DNA of 64,000 nt from Anaerolineales bacterium. Its GTDB lineage: Bacteria; Chloroflexota; Anaerolineae; Anaerolineales; Villigracilaceae. The stretch is taken from contig JAUQXA010000010.1 of assembly GCA_030834895.1 (NCBI GenBank), forward strand, positions 186,001 through 250,000, read 5' to 3'. This document shows positions 1-8,244 of this stretch, in pieces. The notes below the pieces were generated by a model that saw only the letters and a program-made list of their open reading frames with translations, was not told the DNA's origin and did no database searches. A program made the translations under genes and the position numbers. Positions within the stretch are counted from its first letter, which is position 1, and every line of letters starts with the position of its first letter.

Positions 1-1
1 C

Positions 2-1438
2 GACCTCGGTCCGCAGGCATATTGTTTCGTCGACTGGCTTTCCTCCACCGGCTGCAAACTCTGGCAGATGCTTCCGCTTGGACCAACTGGTTATGGCGAC
101 TCGCCCTACCAAAGTTTTTCCGCTTTTGCGGGAAACCCCTATCTCATCAGTCCCGATGATTTACTTGCTGACGGATTGTTGAATCAGGCTGAAGTGGACG
201 AAATGAAGGGGCTACCCTCTTCGAGTGTGGACTTCGGTCAAATCATCCCCCGCAAGCTGACTCTGTTACAAAGGGCCTTTTCCAATTTCCAGGCATCCCC
301 CGAAAGCCTGCGCACCGCCTTCGATTATTTCTGCGCTGAAAACGCCTCCTGGCTCGACGACTACGCCCTCTTCATGGCCTTGAAGGAAGCCAACGGCGGC
401 GGAGCGTGGAATGGCTGGGACGCACCGATCCGCTCCCACAAAAAGACAGCCTTGCGCAAGGCGCAAAAGGAACTCGCCGAAATCATCCAGCGCCATGCCT
501 TTTATCAGTTCCTGTTCTTCCGTCAGTGGGGAAAATTACGAAAGTATGCCAATGAGCGCGGCATCCAGATCATCGGTGACATTCCCATCTTTGTCGCCAA
601 TGACTCGGCGGACGTTTGGGCACACCCCGACTTGTTCTTTATGGACAAGGCTGGCAACCCGACCGTTGTGGCTGGAGTTCCACCCGATTTATTTTCGGAC
701 AAGGGACAGTTGTGGGGTAACCCGCTCTACAATTGGGAAATCCACAAGAAGGATGGCTACACTTGGTGGATTTCACGTGTGCGCGCTTCGTTGAAGACTT
801 TTGACATCCTGCGTTTTGACCACTTCCGCGGCTTTGCCGGTTATTATGAAATCCCTGCCGGACACGAAACCGCTGAGTTTGGTCGCTGGGTTCCCGGCCC
901 CGGCGCGGACTTGTTCCATGCCATCGACAAAGACCTCGGCAACGGCTTGCTCACTCCCGGTATGGGTCTGCCCTTCATCGCCGAAGACCTGGGGGTGATT
1001 ACGCCGGACGTCATCGAGTTGCTGAATGCCTTCAACCTTCCCGGCATGAAAGTCTTGCAGTTTGGCTTCACGGGACCCGACAATCCCTTCCTGCCGCATA
1101 ACTATGTCTCCAATTGCGTGGCGTACACCGGCACCCATGACAATGACACGGCAATGGGTTGGTTTGCATCCGCCCCACCGCATGAACGCGAGTTTGCCCA
1201 GCGTTACCTGCGGGTGGACGGGGGCGACTTCGCCTGGGATTTGATCCGCACGGTATGGGGGTCTGTCGCCGACATTGCCGTGGCACCCATGCAGGATGTG
1301 CTGAGCTGCGGCGGCGATGCGCGTATGAACTTCCCCAGCAGGCTCGGCGGCAACTGGTCATGGCGCATGAGGGATGAAGATATCAATGATGGACTGGCTG
1401 GAAGACTGCGTGAATTGAACTGGATGTATTTGCGGTAA
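2..1438 (+). CDS. malQ: 4-alpha-glucanotransferase (amylomaltase), 5' partial
   Basis: Transfers alpha-1,4-glucan segments between maltodextrins and glucose (GH77) in cytoplasmic maltodextrin/glycogen metabolism. The frame is open from base 2 and reads DLGPQAYCFVDWL before the internal Met at 68, so the N-terminus lies outside the window. Visible GH77 marks are the LPLGPTGYGDSPYQ stretch, the RFDHFRG nucleophile motif, the IAEDLGVITPDV acid/base motif and the YTGTHDNDT motif. The C-terminus ends normally with TAA, followed by a terminator hairpin. The family assignment is secure. It fits functionally with the amylosucrase/TreS module 40 kb downstream, although it is not linked to it. Confidence 0.96.
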   Translation, partial: DLGPQAYCFVDWLSSTGCKLWQMLPLGPTGYGDSPYQSFSAFAGNPYLISPDDLLADGLLNQAEVDEMKGLPSSSVDFGQIIPRKLTLLQRAFSNFQASPESLRTAFDYFCAENASWLDDYALFMALKEANGGGAWNGWDAPIRSHKKTALRKAQKELAEIIQRHAFYQFLFFRQWGKLRKYANERGIQIIGDIPIFVANDSADVWAHPDLFFMDKAGNPTVVAGVPPDLFSDKGQLWGNPLYNWEIHKKDGYTWWISRVRASLKTFDILRFDHFRGFAGYYEIPAGHETAEFGRWVPGPGADLFHAIDKDLGNGLLTPGMGLPFIAEDLGVITPDVIELLNAFNLPGMKVLQFGFTGPDNPFLPHNYVSNCVAYTGTHDNDTAMGWFASAPPHEREFAQRYLRVDGGDFAWDLIRTVWGSVADIAVAPMQDVLSCGGDARMNFPSRLGGNWSWRMRDEDINDGLAGRLRELNWMYLR

Positions 1439-1451
1439 TCAGTTTTCTGGA

Positions 1452-1478
1452 GTCGGACGGCAAGCCGTCGATTTTTTT
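1452..1478 (+). terminator. rho-independent terminator of malQ
   Basis: A GACGGC-AA-GCCGTC stem lies 14 bases after the malQ stop and runs into seven T residues. The same GGACGGC core palindrome recurs at 42301-42328. Confidence 0.75.
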
Positions 1479-1482
1479 ACTC

Positions 1483-1589
1483 ACTGATGTTACACAGTGT
1501 CGTTCTGAGCGAAGCGAAGAACCTCTACAATTGCCTCAGAGACCCTTCGCTATCGCTCAGGGAATCACGGTTAAGTGCGTAACATCAGT
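1483..1589. repeat. 107-bp hairpin-bordered dispersed repeat
   Basis: Perfect 11-bp inverted ends ACTGATGTTAC (1483-1493) and GTAACATCAGT (1579-1589) enclose an inner imperfect pair built on TTCTGAGCGAAGCGAAG and CTTCGCTATCGCTCAGG. The same inner core and near-identical length recur at 6713-6820, so this is a dispersed non-autonomous repeat (MITE/REP-like). No ORF is credible inside. Confidence 0.7.
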
Positions 1590-1627
1590 TACTTATCCTA
1601 CAGAGTGGATACCCTCACTGCTCCGTC

Positions 1628-1978
1628 GCAGCCGTGCGGGCGGACAGCGAAACCGCTCAACCAGAAAAAGCGGACATTCCCAGCGGACTTGACCCACCGC
1701 AGCCATGCGAGCGGACGGCGAACCCGCTCAACCAGAAAAAGCGGGACATTCCCGGCGGACTTGACCCACCGCAGGCATGCGAGCGGACAGCGAACTGCTC
1801 AACCAGAAAAAGCGGACATTCCCAGCGGACTTGCCCCACCGCAGCCATGCGGGCGGACAGCGAAACCGCCAACCAGAAAAAGCGGACGTTCTCAGCGGAC
1901 TTGCCCCCACCGCAGGCGTGCGGGCGGACAGCGAAACCGTCCAACCAGAAAAAGTGGGCAGTTCCAGCAGCCTGCCTT
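1628..1978. repeat. five-copy tandem repeat, about 71 bp per unit
   Basis: Direct repeats begin at 1628, 1699, 1771, 1841 and 1912 with lengths 71, 72, 70, 71 and a fifth that decays after about 45 bases. Each unit contains GCGGACAGCGAA, then CAACCAGAAAAAGCGG, then AGCGGACTTG and a CCACC end. CCGCT and AGCGG can pair within a unit. Unit lengths are not multiples of three, so an encoded peptide repeat is unlikely. The remainder of 1590-2035 holds nothing I can recognise. Confidence 0.85.
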
Positions 1979-2035
1979 GACTGGCGAAGCCGTGCCAAAG
2001 AATCAGGCGCGCGCGGTGTTGGTTGCTTTTCCTGT

Positions 2036-2359
2036 CTATTCCTTCACTAATTTATTGTAGGCAAATCCGACCAGGGCTCCCAAAATGAGCGTCATCACGA
2101 AGATGGGGATTAGACTGAGTGGATTATTCCACCCAATAATAAATAAGCTTGGAAACAAACACAGGAAGGCAATGACCACGCCTTTGACCACAGGTGGAAG
2201 ACGCAGATTTGAAGTCGCCAGCATAAAACCGACCACGATCCACAATGAAAATGCGGACAGGTTCGCATCCCAAGTTAATTTCTGTACAATCATGGGAATG
2301 ACATCGATTATGCCAGCTATCACACCGATCATCAAACCTGTGCCAATACGTTTATTCAT
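2036..2359 (-). CDS. small hydrophobic membrane protein, unknown function
   Basis: A 107-residue protein that is almost entirely hydrophobic, with about four predicted membrane helices (around residues 6-25, 36-50, 58-77 and 83-100) and a charged KLVKE end. I do not recognise a family. It lies next to the tandem repeat and starts 78 bases beyond the end of the small basic gene on the same strand. The length and continuous hydrophobic pattern make it a believable gene. Function is unknown. Confidence 0.6.
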   Translation of the reverse strand: MNKRIGTGLMIGVIAGIIDVIPMIVQKLTWDANLSAFSLWIVVGFMLATSNLRLPPVVKGVVIAFLCLFPSLFIIGWNNPLSLIPIFVMTLILGALVGFAYNKLVKE

Positions 2360-2405
2360 CTTCGTTGCCCTTTCTCATGCTCAAGGATAATACTTTGCCT
2401 CCAGC

Positions 2406-2425
2406 AAAAAGCCACTGGAGGCTCT
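2406..2425 (-). terminator. terminator after the small basic ORF
   Basis: On the minus strand AGCC-TCCAGT-GGCT is followed directly by a T run. It sits 12 bases beyond the stop of the 29-codon ORF and would end the SIR2/small-ORF transcript. Confidence 0.5.
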
Positions 2426-2436
2426 CTTGACTTGAC

Positions 2437-2526
2437 TTATGCGGCTTTCGCTTTGCGGACTGGCGCTTTGTATTCGGACTTCTTTTTCAAGCCCACTTTC
2501 TGGACTTGGGCATGTTTTTTTGTCAA
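2437..2526 (-). CDS. tiny basic protein, 29 aa, TTG start
   Basis: A 29-residue ORF starting with TTG and preceded by a strong AGGAGG at 2534-2539 with about seven bases of spacing. The protein is very basic (K/R about one third; the C-terminal half reads KAPVRKAKAA), suggesting nucleic-acid binding or a disordered tail. Its ribosome binding site overlaps the stop codon of the SIR2-like gene, so the two are probably translationally coupled. A terminator follows. No family is recognised. The case rests on the Shine-Dalgarno match, position and following terminator. Confidence 0.5.
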   Translation of the reverse strand: MTKKHAQVQKVGLKKKSEYKAPVRKAKAA

Positions 2527-2537
2527 GTAAAATCCTC

Positions 2538-3797
2538 CTATTTTATGATTTCTAAAATTCCCTTTGATGCTACTTCTTTTATAACTTGCACACGGTCTTT
2601 TGCTGCACCAAAAAGTAGGGGTTGAGTAAATCCGTCGCTCATTGAGCTTGGACTGGGATTAATTATTCGCATTCTGCGAGCAACATCCCCATTAAACCAG
2701 TTCGTGATAAATTCATTGACGTGCTCATCTCGGAATGAATAACCAATGATTGTCAGGATTTCAGATTTTAATAGTTGCGCCTCGAATGATTGAAGAAGGC
2801 TAAGAAAAGGACCTTTAGCAGTAAGCTTATTCTTGCTGCCAAAAATGACGGCAGGTTGGAAGTGTTGTTGACCTTTGGCGTTAGGGTCTACCCTTCGAAT
2901 AATTTGATAGGGTAGAGGCTTTTCCTTTCCAGTTTTCCCATCAGACAAAGCCCAGTCGATAGAGCCATGTAGCTTTATAAGCGGAATTTTTCCATCGCCA
3001 AACGCAAATTCGCCTGATTTGGACCACGTGTCAAATCCCGTATCGATTTCAATACCCATTGTCTGACCACTTAATTCAATCGTGTTATCGTAGTTCAATG
3101 TTACAACGGGCGAATTCGCATCTATAGCGTACTTGAGAAGTGGAATAAGATACTTGATCTTGTCAGAGTCGGTTATCCAAACCATCTCTACCAGTCTTTG
3201 TATCATGGCGCTGGCGGTTTCTTTGAAGAGTTTCCCTTCACTTCCAGATACTACTTGGCGGACTGCGTCAGTAAATTCTTTCTCAAAGTGGGAGGACGCA
3301 AAAAAGGTGTCAATTTTTTTGTTTCTGCTACTTCGCGAAAAACTGTGTCTACCTCCAAGCACACGTCCAACATCGTCCATTATTTCTTTTCTTAATTCTT
3401 TTGTTGTCTCTTCTAAGTGTTTTTCAACGGGACCGAAAATCGCTTCAAGTAATTCTCGACTTGTAGAGCCTGCCATCTTGCCGCTTTCAAGCCCTATCAA
3501 TTGTGGATGCCATGAGCTAATAAACGGACTCAATTCAGAATTTTGCCGTTCGCTTAACAGCAAAACAGCAGTAAACAAGTCTTCTATATTTACACCTTCA
3601 AAAGGATTTTCTCCTTTGATTCCTTGTTTGAATAACAGACCACCGACGACAAATTGAAGCACTTTGTCATACCGTAGATAATGAGCGCGCTTATCTTCGG
3701 AAATCTTATTGAGCATCTCACTTGTCATCTTATAAGCATCTGGGATCCCCGCTTCTACTGATGCTCCCGCGCCTAACAAGAATAATTCTGTCATCAT
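2538..3797 (-). CDS. SIR2-like domain protein (candidate defence NADase)
   Basis: A 419-residue SIR2_2-type protein. Nucleotide-binding landmarks are GAGAS at residues 9-13, LNYDN at 234-238, KLHGSIDW at 275-282 and GYSFRDEHVN at 352-361. In this family the fold binds NAD, and several members deplete NAD+ in anti-phage systems (DSR1/2, SIR2-pAgo, AVAST). The stretch between residues 60 and 220 is a lineage-specific helical insertion that I cannot assign. The start (ATGATG) follows GAGAGG. The gene is visibly AT-richer than its dinG neighbour, consistent with horizontal gain. The only linked gene is a 29-codon basic ORF whose Shine-Dalgarno overlaps its stop. A defence role is inference. Confidence 0.8.
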   Translation of the reverse strand: MMTELFLLGAGASVEAGIPDAYKMTSEMLNKISEDKRAHYLRYDKVLQFVVGGLLFKQGIKGENPFEGVNIEDLFTAVLLLSERQNSELSPFISSWHPQLIGLESGKMAGSTSRELLEAIFGPVEKHLEETTKELRKEIMDDVGRVLGGRHSFSRSSRNKKIDTFFASSHFEKEFTDAVRQVVSGSEGKLFKETASAMIQRLVEMVWITDSDKIKYLIPLLKYAIDANSPVVTLNYDNTIELSGQTMGIEIDTGFDTWSKSGEFAFGDGKIPLIKLHGSIDWALSDGKTGKEKPLPYQIIRRVDPNAKGQQHFQPAVIFGSKNKLTAKGPFLSLLQSFEAQLLKSEILTIIGYSFRDEHVNEFITNWFNGDVARRMRIINPSPSSMSDGFTQPLLFGAAKDRVQVIKEVASKGILEIIK

Positions 3798-3848
3798 TTC
3801 CTCTCCACATCATTATCGCGGTCTAGTTTATTGTGGTCTAGCAACACC

Positions 3849-6659
3849 TTACACTCCCAGCCAATCCCCAGCCATCTTGGCGAGACCAGCGGAAGGTCCC
3901 TGGCGGGCGGTGCATTGGGGCAGGGATTCGAGGAACAGCCTGCCGTATTGTTTGGTCAGCACGCGCCTGTCGAAGATGGCGACCACGCCGTGATCTGAGG
4001 CGGTGCGGATCAGGCGTCCGAAGCCCTGGCGGAATTTGAGGATGGATTCGGGCAGGTAATATTCGTTGAACGAGTCTTCGTAGAGTTCGGAGCGGGCAGA
4101 GATGATCGGGTCGGTGGGGACGTCGAAGGGCAGTTTGGTGATGACGACCACCGATAACGCGTCGCCAGGCACGTCCACGCCTTCCCAGAATGAGCGCGTG
4201 CCGAGCAGCACGGCGCGGTCTGTGGTCTTGAACGACTCCAGCAGGGCATTGGGCGACGCGCCTTCGCCTTGCTCGAAGACGAAGATGTCCTCCCGTCCCA
4301 GCGGACCTGTGATGGCTTGCGCGGTCTTCTTCAACGAGGCGTAGGATGTGAACAACACCAGCATCCGTCCGCCCGTGGCTTTGGCGGTAGAGACGAGAGC
4401 GCGGTCGAGCGCCTGCTGGTAGCCCTGTGCGTTCGGTTCGGGGATGTCGTTCGCCACGTAAAGCAGGGTGCTGGATTCGTAGTCGAAAGGGGAACCAAGC
4501 GCCAGCGTGTCCACTTCATTTGCGGAAAGTGTGTTGCGCAGATAGTTGAACTCGCCGTGCGTGGTCAATGTGGCGGACGCCATGACAACGCTTGCCTTTT
4601 TCAGCCAGAGATGTTCCTCCACCAGCGGCCCCACCCGCAGCGGGGCGGCGTTCAGCGAGAGTCGCTCCCCGCGTGGATTCACCTCCACCCAGTAGATCAA
4701 CTCAGGGGACGGTTTGTGGATCATGCCCGAAGATGCGGCTTCGGCCTCCGTCATCCGCCGCATCACACTGCTCAAGATTCCCATCGTGTCTTCGAGGTTG
4801 TCGTGACCGTCGGCGTAGAGTTCGCCGAGCGCCTTGTAGATTTCATCCAGCGACTTCAACAGCAAGCCCATCGTTTCGCTGACCTGACTCCACGAGATTT
4901 CCACGTCGTCCCAGCCTGGCAGGGAACGCGACGCGGGCGTGACCCTGAACTGCCAGGTGTAATTGCTGACGGGTTGTCCCTCGCGTTGGATGGCGATGAA
5001 GTCGTTCAACATGCCGAAGAATTGTTTGGCGAGTTGTTCGAGACGGAACGCCTGGTCGGTGGCGCGTTTGGCTCTTTGTTGCAGCAAGCCAAAGTCCGAC
5101 GGCTTGACCATCTGGTGGGTCTCGGTCAGCATCCTGCCGAGCACGCCCGCTGACGAGCCGCCCAACTCCTTCATCATGCGGTCGAGGTCGTTCTCGGTCA
5201 TGCGGAACGACAGCGCCGACGTCACCGCCGACTCCATGTGATGCGCTTCGTCCACGATGACGTAATCGTATTCGGGCAGAACCTTGCTGCCAGTGGAGAC
5301 GTCCGCAAGCAGCAGGGCGTGGTTGACGATCAGCAGGTGCGACGATTGCGCCGCCTGCCTCGCGCGATAGAACGCACAGCTTCCGCCCATGCGTCCCGCG
5401 CAGGTTTCCGCCGTGCAGTTGTCGTCTTCGGCGGAGAGCCGCGCCCAGATCTCGCGCTCGGTCGGACCCGTCAGGTTGATCTCGTTGCGGTCGCCGCTGA
5501 TGTTGTCCAACTGCCAGACGATGATCTTGGCGAGCACGCGCATCTCGTTGGCGTTGGTCGCACCGTGCGAGCGCAGGTATTCGAGCTTGCGCGGACAAAG
5601 ATAATTGCTGCGTCCCTTCATCACCGACGCGCGCAGGTCGAGGTTGAGTGCCGCCTTCAAGTTGGGGATGTCTTTCTTGATGAGTTGGTCCTGCAAATTG
5701 ATGGTGTTGGTCGAGACGACCACCCGCGTATTGTTCTGGACTGCGAACAAAGCGGCTGGGACGAGGTACGCGAAGCTTTTTCCCACGCCCGTCCCCGCCT
5801 CGACGATGAGATGGTTGCCGTTCGAGAGGGCTTGGGTCACCGCCTTGAGCATGTCCACTTGCTGCGGGCGCTGCTCGTAGGCTTCGAAATACTGCGAGAA
5901 CGGTCCGCCATATTCCAGCACCGACGCCGCTTCTTCGGGATCGATGCCGACGGGTTCTTCATTCCGCTCGACGGGTGGAAAATTTCTGGGGGATGAATCG
6001 GATTTTGGCTTCGCCCGAAGTGTTTCGATGGGCTTTGAGGTTTGTCCTCGCTTCGGTTTGATTCCTTCCTTCGCTCGAAGCTGGAGCGCCTGCTCGAAGA
6101 CCCATCCTGCATCCCAATCGACTCCGCCGCCCAACTCGACGAGTTCCTGCAACGTTTCGAGCGGCAGTTCCTTCGCCATGTCCAGCAGTCGGACGTAAGC
6201 TGCCTGCGTCACGCGGGCGTCGTCGAGGGCGCGATGCGTGGCGGGCAGTGGAATGCTCAACTGCTGACCGAGTGCACCAAGGTTGTAGCGGCTGGCGGTA
6301 GGCATCAGCACGGCGGCAAGCTCGTATGTGTCGATGGTTTGGTGGTAGGGGAAGAGTCCCGCCTTGCGCAGGAAACCGATGTCGAACTTGACGTTGTGCC
6401 CCAAAATGGGCGAATCCCCGACGAAGGCGGTCAGCTCGTGTTGGATGTCGCGCAGGCGCGGCGCCTCGCGCACCATCTTGTCGTCGATGCCCGTCAAGCC
6501 CGTGATGAAATCGGGGATGTGCTTGCCAGGGTTGATCAGCGTGCTGAATTCATTTTCCACGCGGCGGTTGCTGAATTTCACCGCCGCGATCTCGATGATC
6601 GCGTCGCGGTTCTCGTCAAGCCCCGTGGTTTCAATGTCAATGGATACGATGGATGTCAT
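3849..6659 (-). CDS. dinG: DinG-type exonuclease-helicase fusion
   Basis: A 936-residue fusion. Residues 1-165 are a DnaQ-like DEDDh 3'-5' exonuclease (D8/E10 in SIDIETTG, HNVKFD near 88-93, HRALDD near 142-147). Residues 255-930 are an XPD/DinG superfamily 2 helicase with AGTGVGKS at 288-295, DEAH at 470-473 and a C-terminal QGFGRLIR motif VI. Four cysteines at 355, 415, 420 and 428 occupy the Fe-S cluster position of XPD-type helicases, so unlike some Gram-positive DinG proteins this one probably retains the cluster and helicase activity. Its expected role is unwinding of R-loops and other DNA structures during repair. It appears to be monocistronic, with a repeat element following its start region. 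Confidence 0.95.
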   Translation of the reverse strand: MTSIVSIDIETTGLDENRDAIIEIAAVKFSNRRVENEFSTLINPGKHIPDFITGLTGIDDKMVREAPRLRDIQHELTAFVGDSPILGHNVKFDIGFLRKAGLFPYHQTIDTYELAAVLMPTASRYNLGALGQQLSIPLPATHRALDDARVTQAAYVRLLDMAKELPLETLQELVELGGGVDWDAGWVFEQALQLRAKEGIKPKRGQTSKPIETLRAKPKSDSSPRNFPPVERNEEPVGIDPEEAASVLEYGGPFSQYFEAYEQRPQQVDMLKAVTQALSNGNHLIVEAGTGVGKSFAYLVPAALFAVQNNTRVVVSTNTINLQDQLIKKDIPNLKAALNLDLRASVMKGRSNYLCPRKLEYLRSHGATNANEMRVLAKIIVWQLDNISGDRNEINLTGPTEREIWARLSAEDDNCTAETCAGRMGGSCAFYRARQAAQSSHLLIVNHALLLADVSTGSKVLPEYDYVIVDEAHHMESAVTSALSFRMTENDLDRMMKELGGSSAGVLGRMLTETHQMVKPSDFGLLQQRAKRATDQAFRLEQLAKQFFGMLNDFIAIQREGQPVSNYTWQFRVTPASRSLPGWDDVEISWSQVSETMGLLLKSLDEIYKALGELYADGHDNLEDTMGILSSVMRRMTEAEAASSGMIHKPSPELIYWVEVNPRGERLSLNAAPLRVGPLVEEHLWLKKASVVMASATLTTHGEFNYLRNTLSANEVDTLALGSPFDYESSTLLYVANDIPEPNAQGYQQALDRALVSTAKATGGRMLVLFTSYASLKKTAQAITGPLGREDIFVFEQGEGASPNALLESFKTTDRAVLLGTRSFWEGVDVPGDALSVVVITKLPFDVPTDPIISARSELYEDSFNEYYLPESILKFRQGFGRLIRTASDHGVVAIFDRRVLTKQYGRLFLESLPQCTARQGPSAGLAKMAGDWLGV

Positions 6660-6712
6660 ATTAGAACAAGTGTATCATGAAAAATAGTAAGTCACGTTTC
6701 ATCAAACCACGT

Positions 6713-6820
6713 ATGTCATTCTGAGCGCAGCGAAGAATCCCGCCGCTCTGCGGCGGAGACCCTCACCTGCACTGCACCGAACACAGTGCGGTGCAAGTGT
6801 CGTTACACTCAGGGTGACAT
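6713..6820. repeat. 108-bp dispersed repeat, second copy
   Basis: Ends ATGTCA...TGACAT extend to ATGTCATTCTGAG versus the complement of CAGGGTGACAT. It contains GAGCGCAGCGAAGAATC plus inner palindromes CCGCCGCTCTGCGGCGG and GTGCAGTGCACCG-like arms. It shares the TTCTGAGCG-AGCGAAGAA core and length with 1483-1589. It lies between dinG (divergent side) and the membrane protein gene end. Confidence 0.65.
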
Positions 6821-6870
6821 GGTTAGTTGTTTTTGATTTTAGATAGCCCCCTATAAGGATTTACCGTGGC

Positions 6871-6897
6871 GTAGGGGCGGGGTCACCCCGCCCCTAC
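6871..6897. repeat. 27-bp perfect palindrome containing a stop codon
   Basis: GTAGGGGCGGGGT - C - ACCCCGCCCCTAC with 13-bp arms. The TGA of the minus-strand gene 6883-8238 is at the exact centre (6883-6885), so one arm encodes the final residues. Confidence 0.8.
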
Positions 6898-8238
6898 GGT
6901 TTCATCCCTTTGATTTGCCTGATCCAACAAAATCAATAATAACAGCCAGAACATCAAGCGGAACATTTCCACCGCAAACATGGTGTGCCGTGTGACACCG
7001 ACGGAATCTGCGAAGAATCCCACGCCCATGGTCAAAGACGCGCTGAGGAAGAGCCAGGTCATCAACCAGAGCCAGCCCGCGTGAATTACGTTCTTTCTTC
7101 TGAAAGCAGCGAAGAACAAACCTGCTATCAACAAGATATCCAAAACCAAAAAGAGATATGTCTTTGGGTGCAGCAGGTCGTTGACTGTCACCAACGCATT
7201 ACGCGCAGGTGTATCTTCCGAAAAAAAATATGGCTGGGTGTTTTCCGAGAAAATGCCGCCGAGTTCACTTGTAAGTGCGGTCACCGTATAGCCAGGATGG
7301 GACAGCAAGAATCTCGCGTAAGCCCGCGGCGCATTTTCTATGAACCACTCGTGATAGGCAGCGGATTTTGGATTGGGCATTCCCAATCCTTGCAGGAATT
7401 CCACGCGGGCGGGATGCGGCAGCAAAAGGTCGTTGTAGACGTTAGCCAGCGGCGCCTCCCAACGACGGCTGAGCATGGCGCTTTGCAGTCCAACTAACAT
7501 GACGACGATAAGAACAACAATCGAAATCAGCAAAGTCTTGTTTTTGCGAACCTTGGACACCGCAACAACTGAGAGGACAGACATGACCAGCAAGACAAGC
7601 AGCGTGTAAATGTTTGCGTCCCGCGTGAATGTCCAGAATGTCAGCATAACCACTGCAAGCACAGTTATGACAACTGGGAACTTTCCGTCGAATTCCCCTT
7701 CTGTCAACATGAAATAAATTTGGATCACCAGAGCAAGGCTGATGGCGAACAGCGAAAATGTCAGCGACTCGGAGCCGAGGACGCTGTCCCAGTCCGCGAT
7801 GGCAGGGGTGAAGCCAAAGGCGGTAATGAGAGCAGTGGCGAGCAGTTTTTCATATCCGCCATTCAACCGCCCTGAAACCACCCAAGCTAAGATGCCCCAT
7901 GCAAGGACAGCGAGAATATTCTGAAAAAGCGCAATCTTATCGAAGCAAGGCTGGATGGCGCGGTAGGTCTCCGTCTGGACGGCGGGGTAACTCACCACCT
8001 CAAGTTTGCAATCCTGGACGTCTGCGAGGTAATAAAACAGGTTGGTGGTGAAGAGACGGCTGCGGGTCAGCGTGTCTTTTGCAAGCAAAGGTGCCGCACT
8101 GCCCTTGATGTAGCTGTCAGTATCGCCGTTCCCCACCGAGAGATTTAAACCCCCATAGAAGGTCAGGCGGATGTAGATCATCCCTGCTAGAAGCGCCAGA
8201 GTCAGAAGATTCAATCCAAGTTTTCTAAGAGATTTCAT
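6883..8238 (-). CDS. polytopic membrane protein, paralogue A (GT-C-like?)
   Basis: A 451-residue protein with about ten to twelve membrane helices. After the first helix a conserved loop reads GNGDTDSYIKGSAAPL, matching SNDTESYVKSSRAPL in the adjacent gene; the following SRLFTTNLFYY also matches. Acidic residues in the first extracytoplasmic loop are typical of GT-C glycosyltransferases, so a lipid-linked sugar transferase is possible but unproven. It sits last in the plsX operon, six bases after its paralogue. Its last residues (VGAG) and stop come from a palindromic repeat, implying the original C-terminus was trimmed or extended by insertion of the repeat. Confidence 0.7.
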   Translation of the reverse strand: MKSLRKLGLNLLTLALLAGMIYIRLTFYGGLNLSVGNGDTDSYIKGSAAPLLAKDTLTRSRLFTTNLFYYLADVQDCKLEVVSYPAVQTETYRAIQPCFDKIALFQNILAVLAWGILAWVVSGRLNGGYEKLLATALITAFGFTPAIADWDSVLGSESLTFSLFAISLALVIQIYFMLTEGEFDGKFPVVITVLAVVMLTFWTFTRDANIYTLLVLLVMSVLSVVAVSKVRKNKTLLISIVVLIVVMLVGLQSAMLSRRWEAPLANVYNDLLLPHPARVEFLQGLGMPNPKSAAYHEWFIENAPRAYARFLLSHPGYTVTALTSELGGIFSENTQPYFFSEDTPARNALVTVNDLLHPKTYLFLVLDILLIAGLFFAAFRRKNVIHAGWLWLMTWLFLSASLTMGVGFFADSVGVTRHTMFAVEMFRLMFWLLLLILLDQANQRDETVGAG

Positions 8239-8244
8239 TAAGTC

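Noticed and set aside
1628..1978. Possible CRISPR array (regular repeats)
   Set aside because: Units are contiguous and almost identical end to end, with no unique spacers; it is a tandem repeat.
4269..5153. 294-codon ORF on the plus strand inside dinG
   Set aside because: Antisense shadow: dinG has family-defining motifs through this span, the shadow has no match or Shine-Dalgarno.
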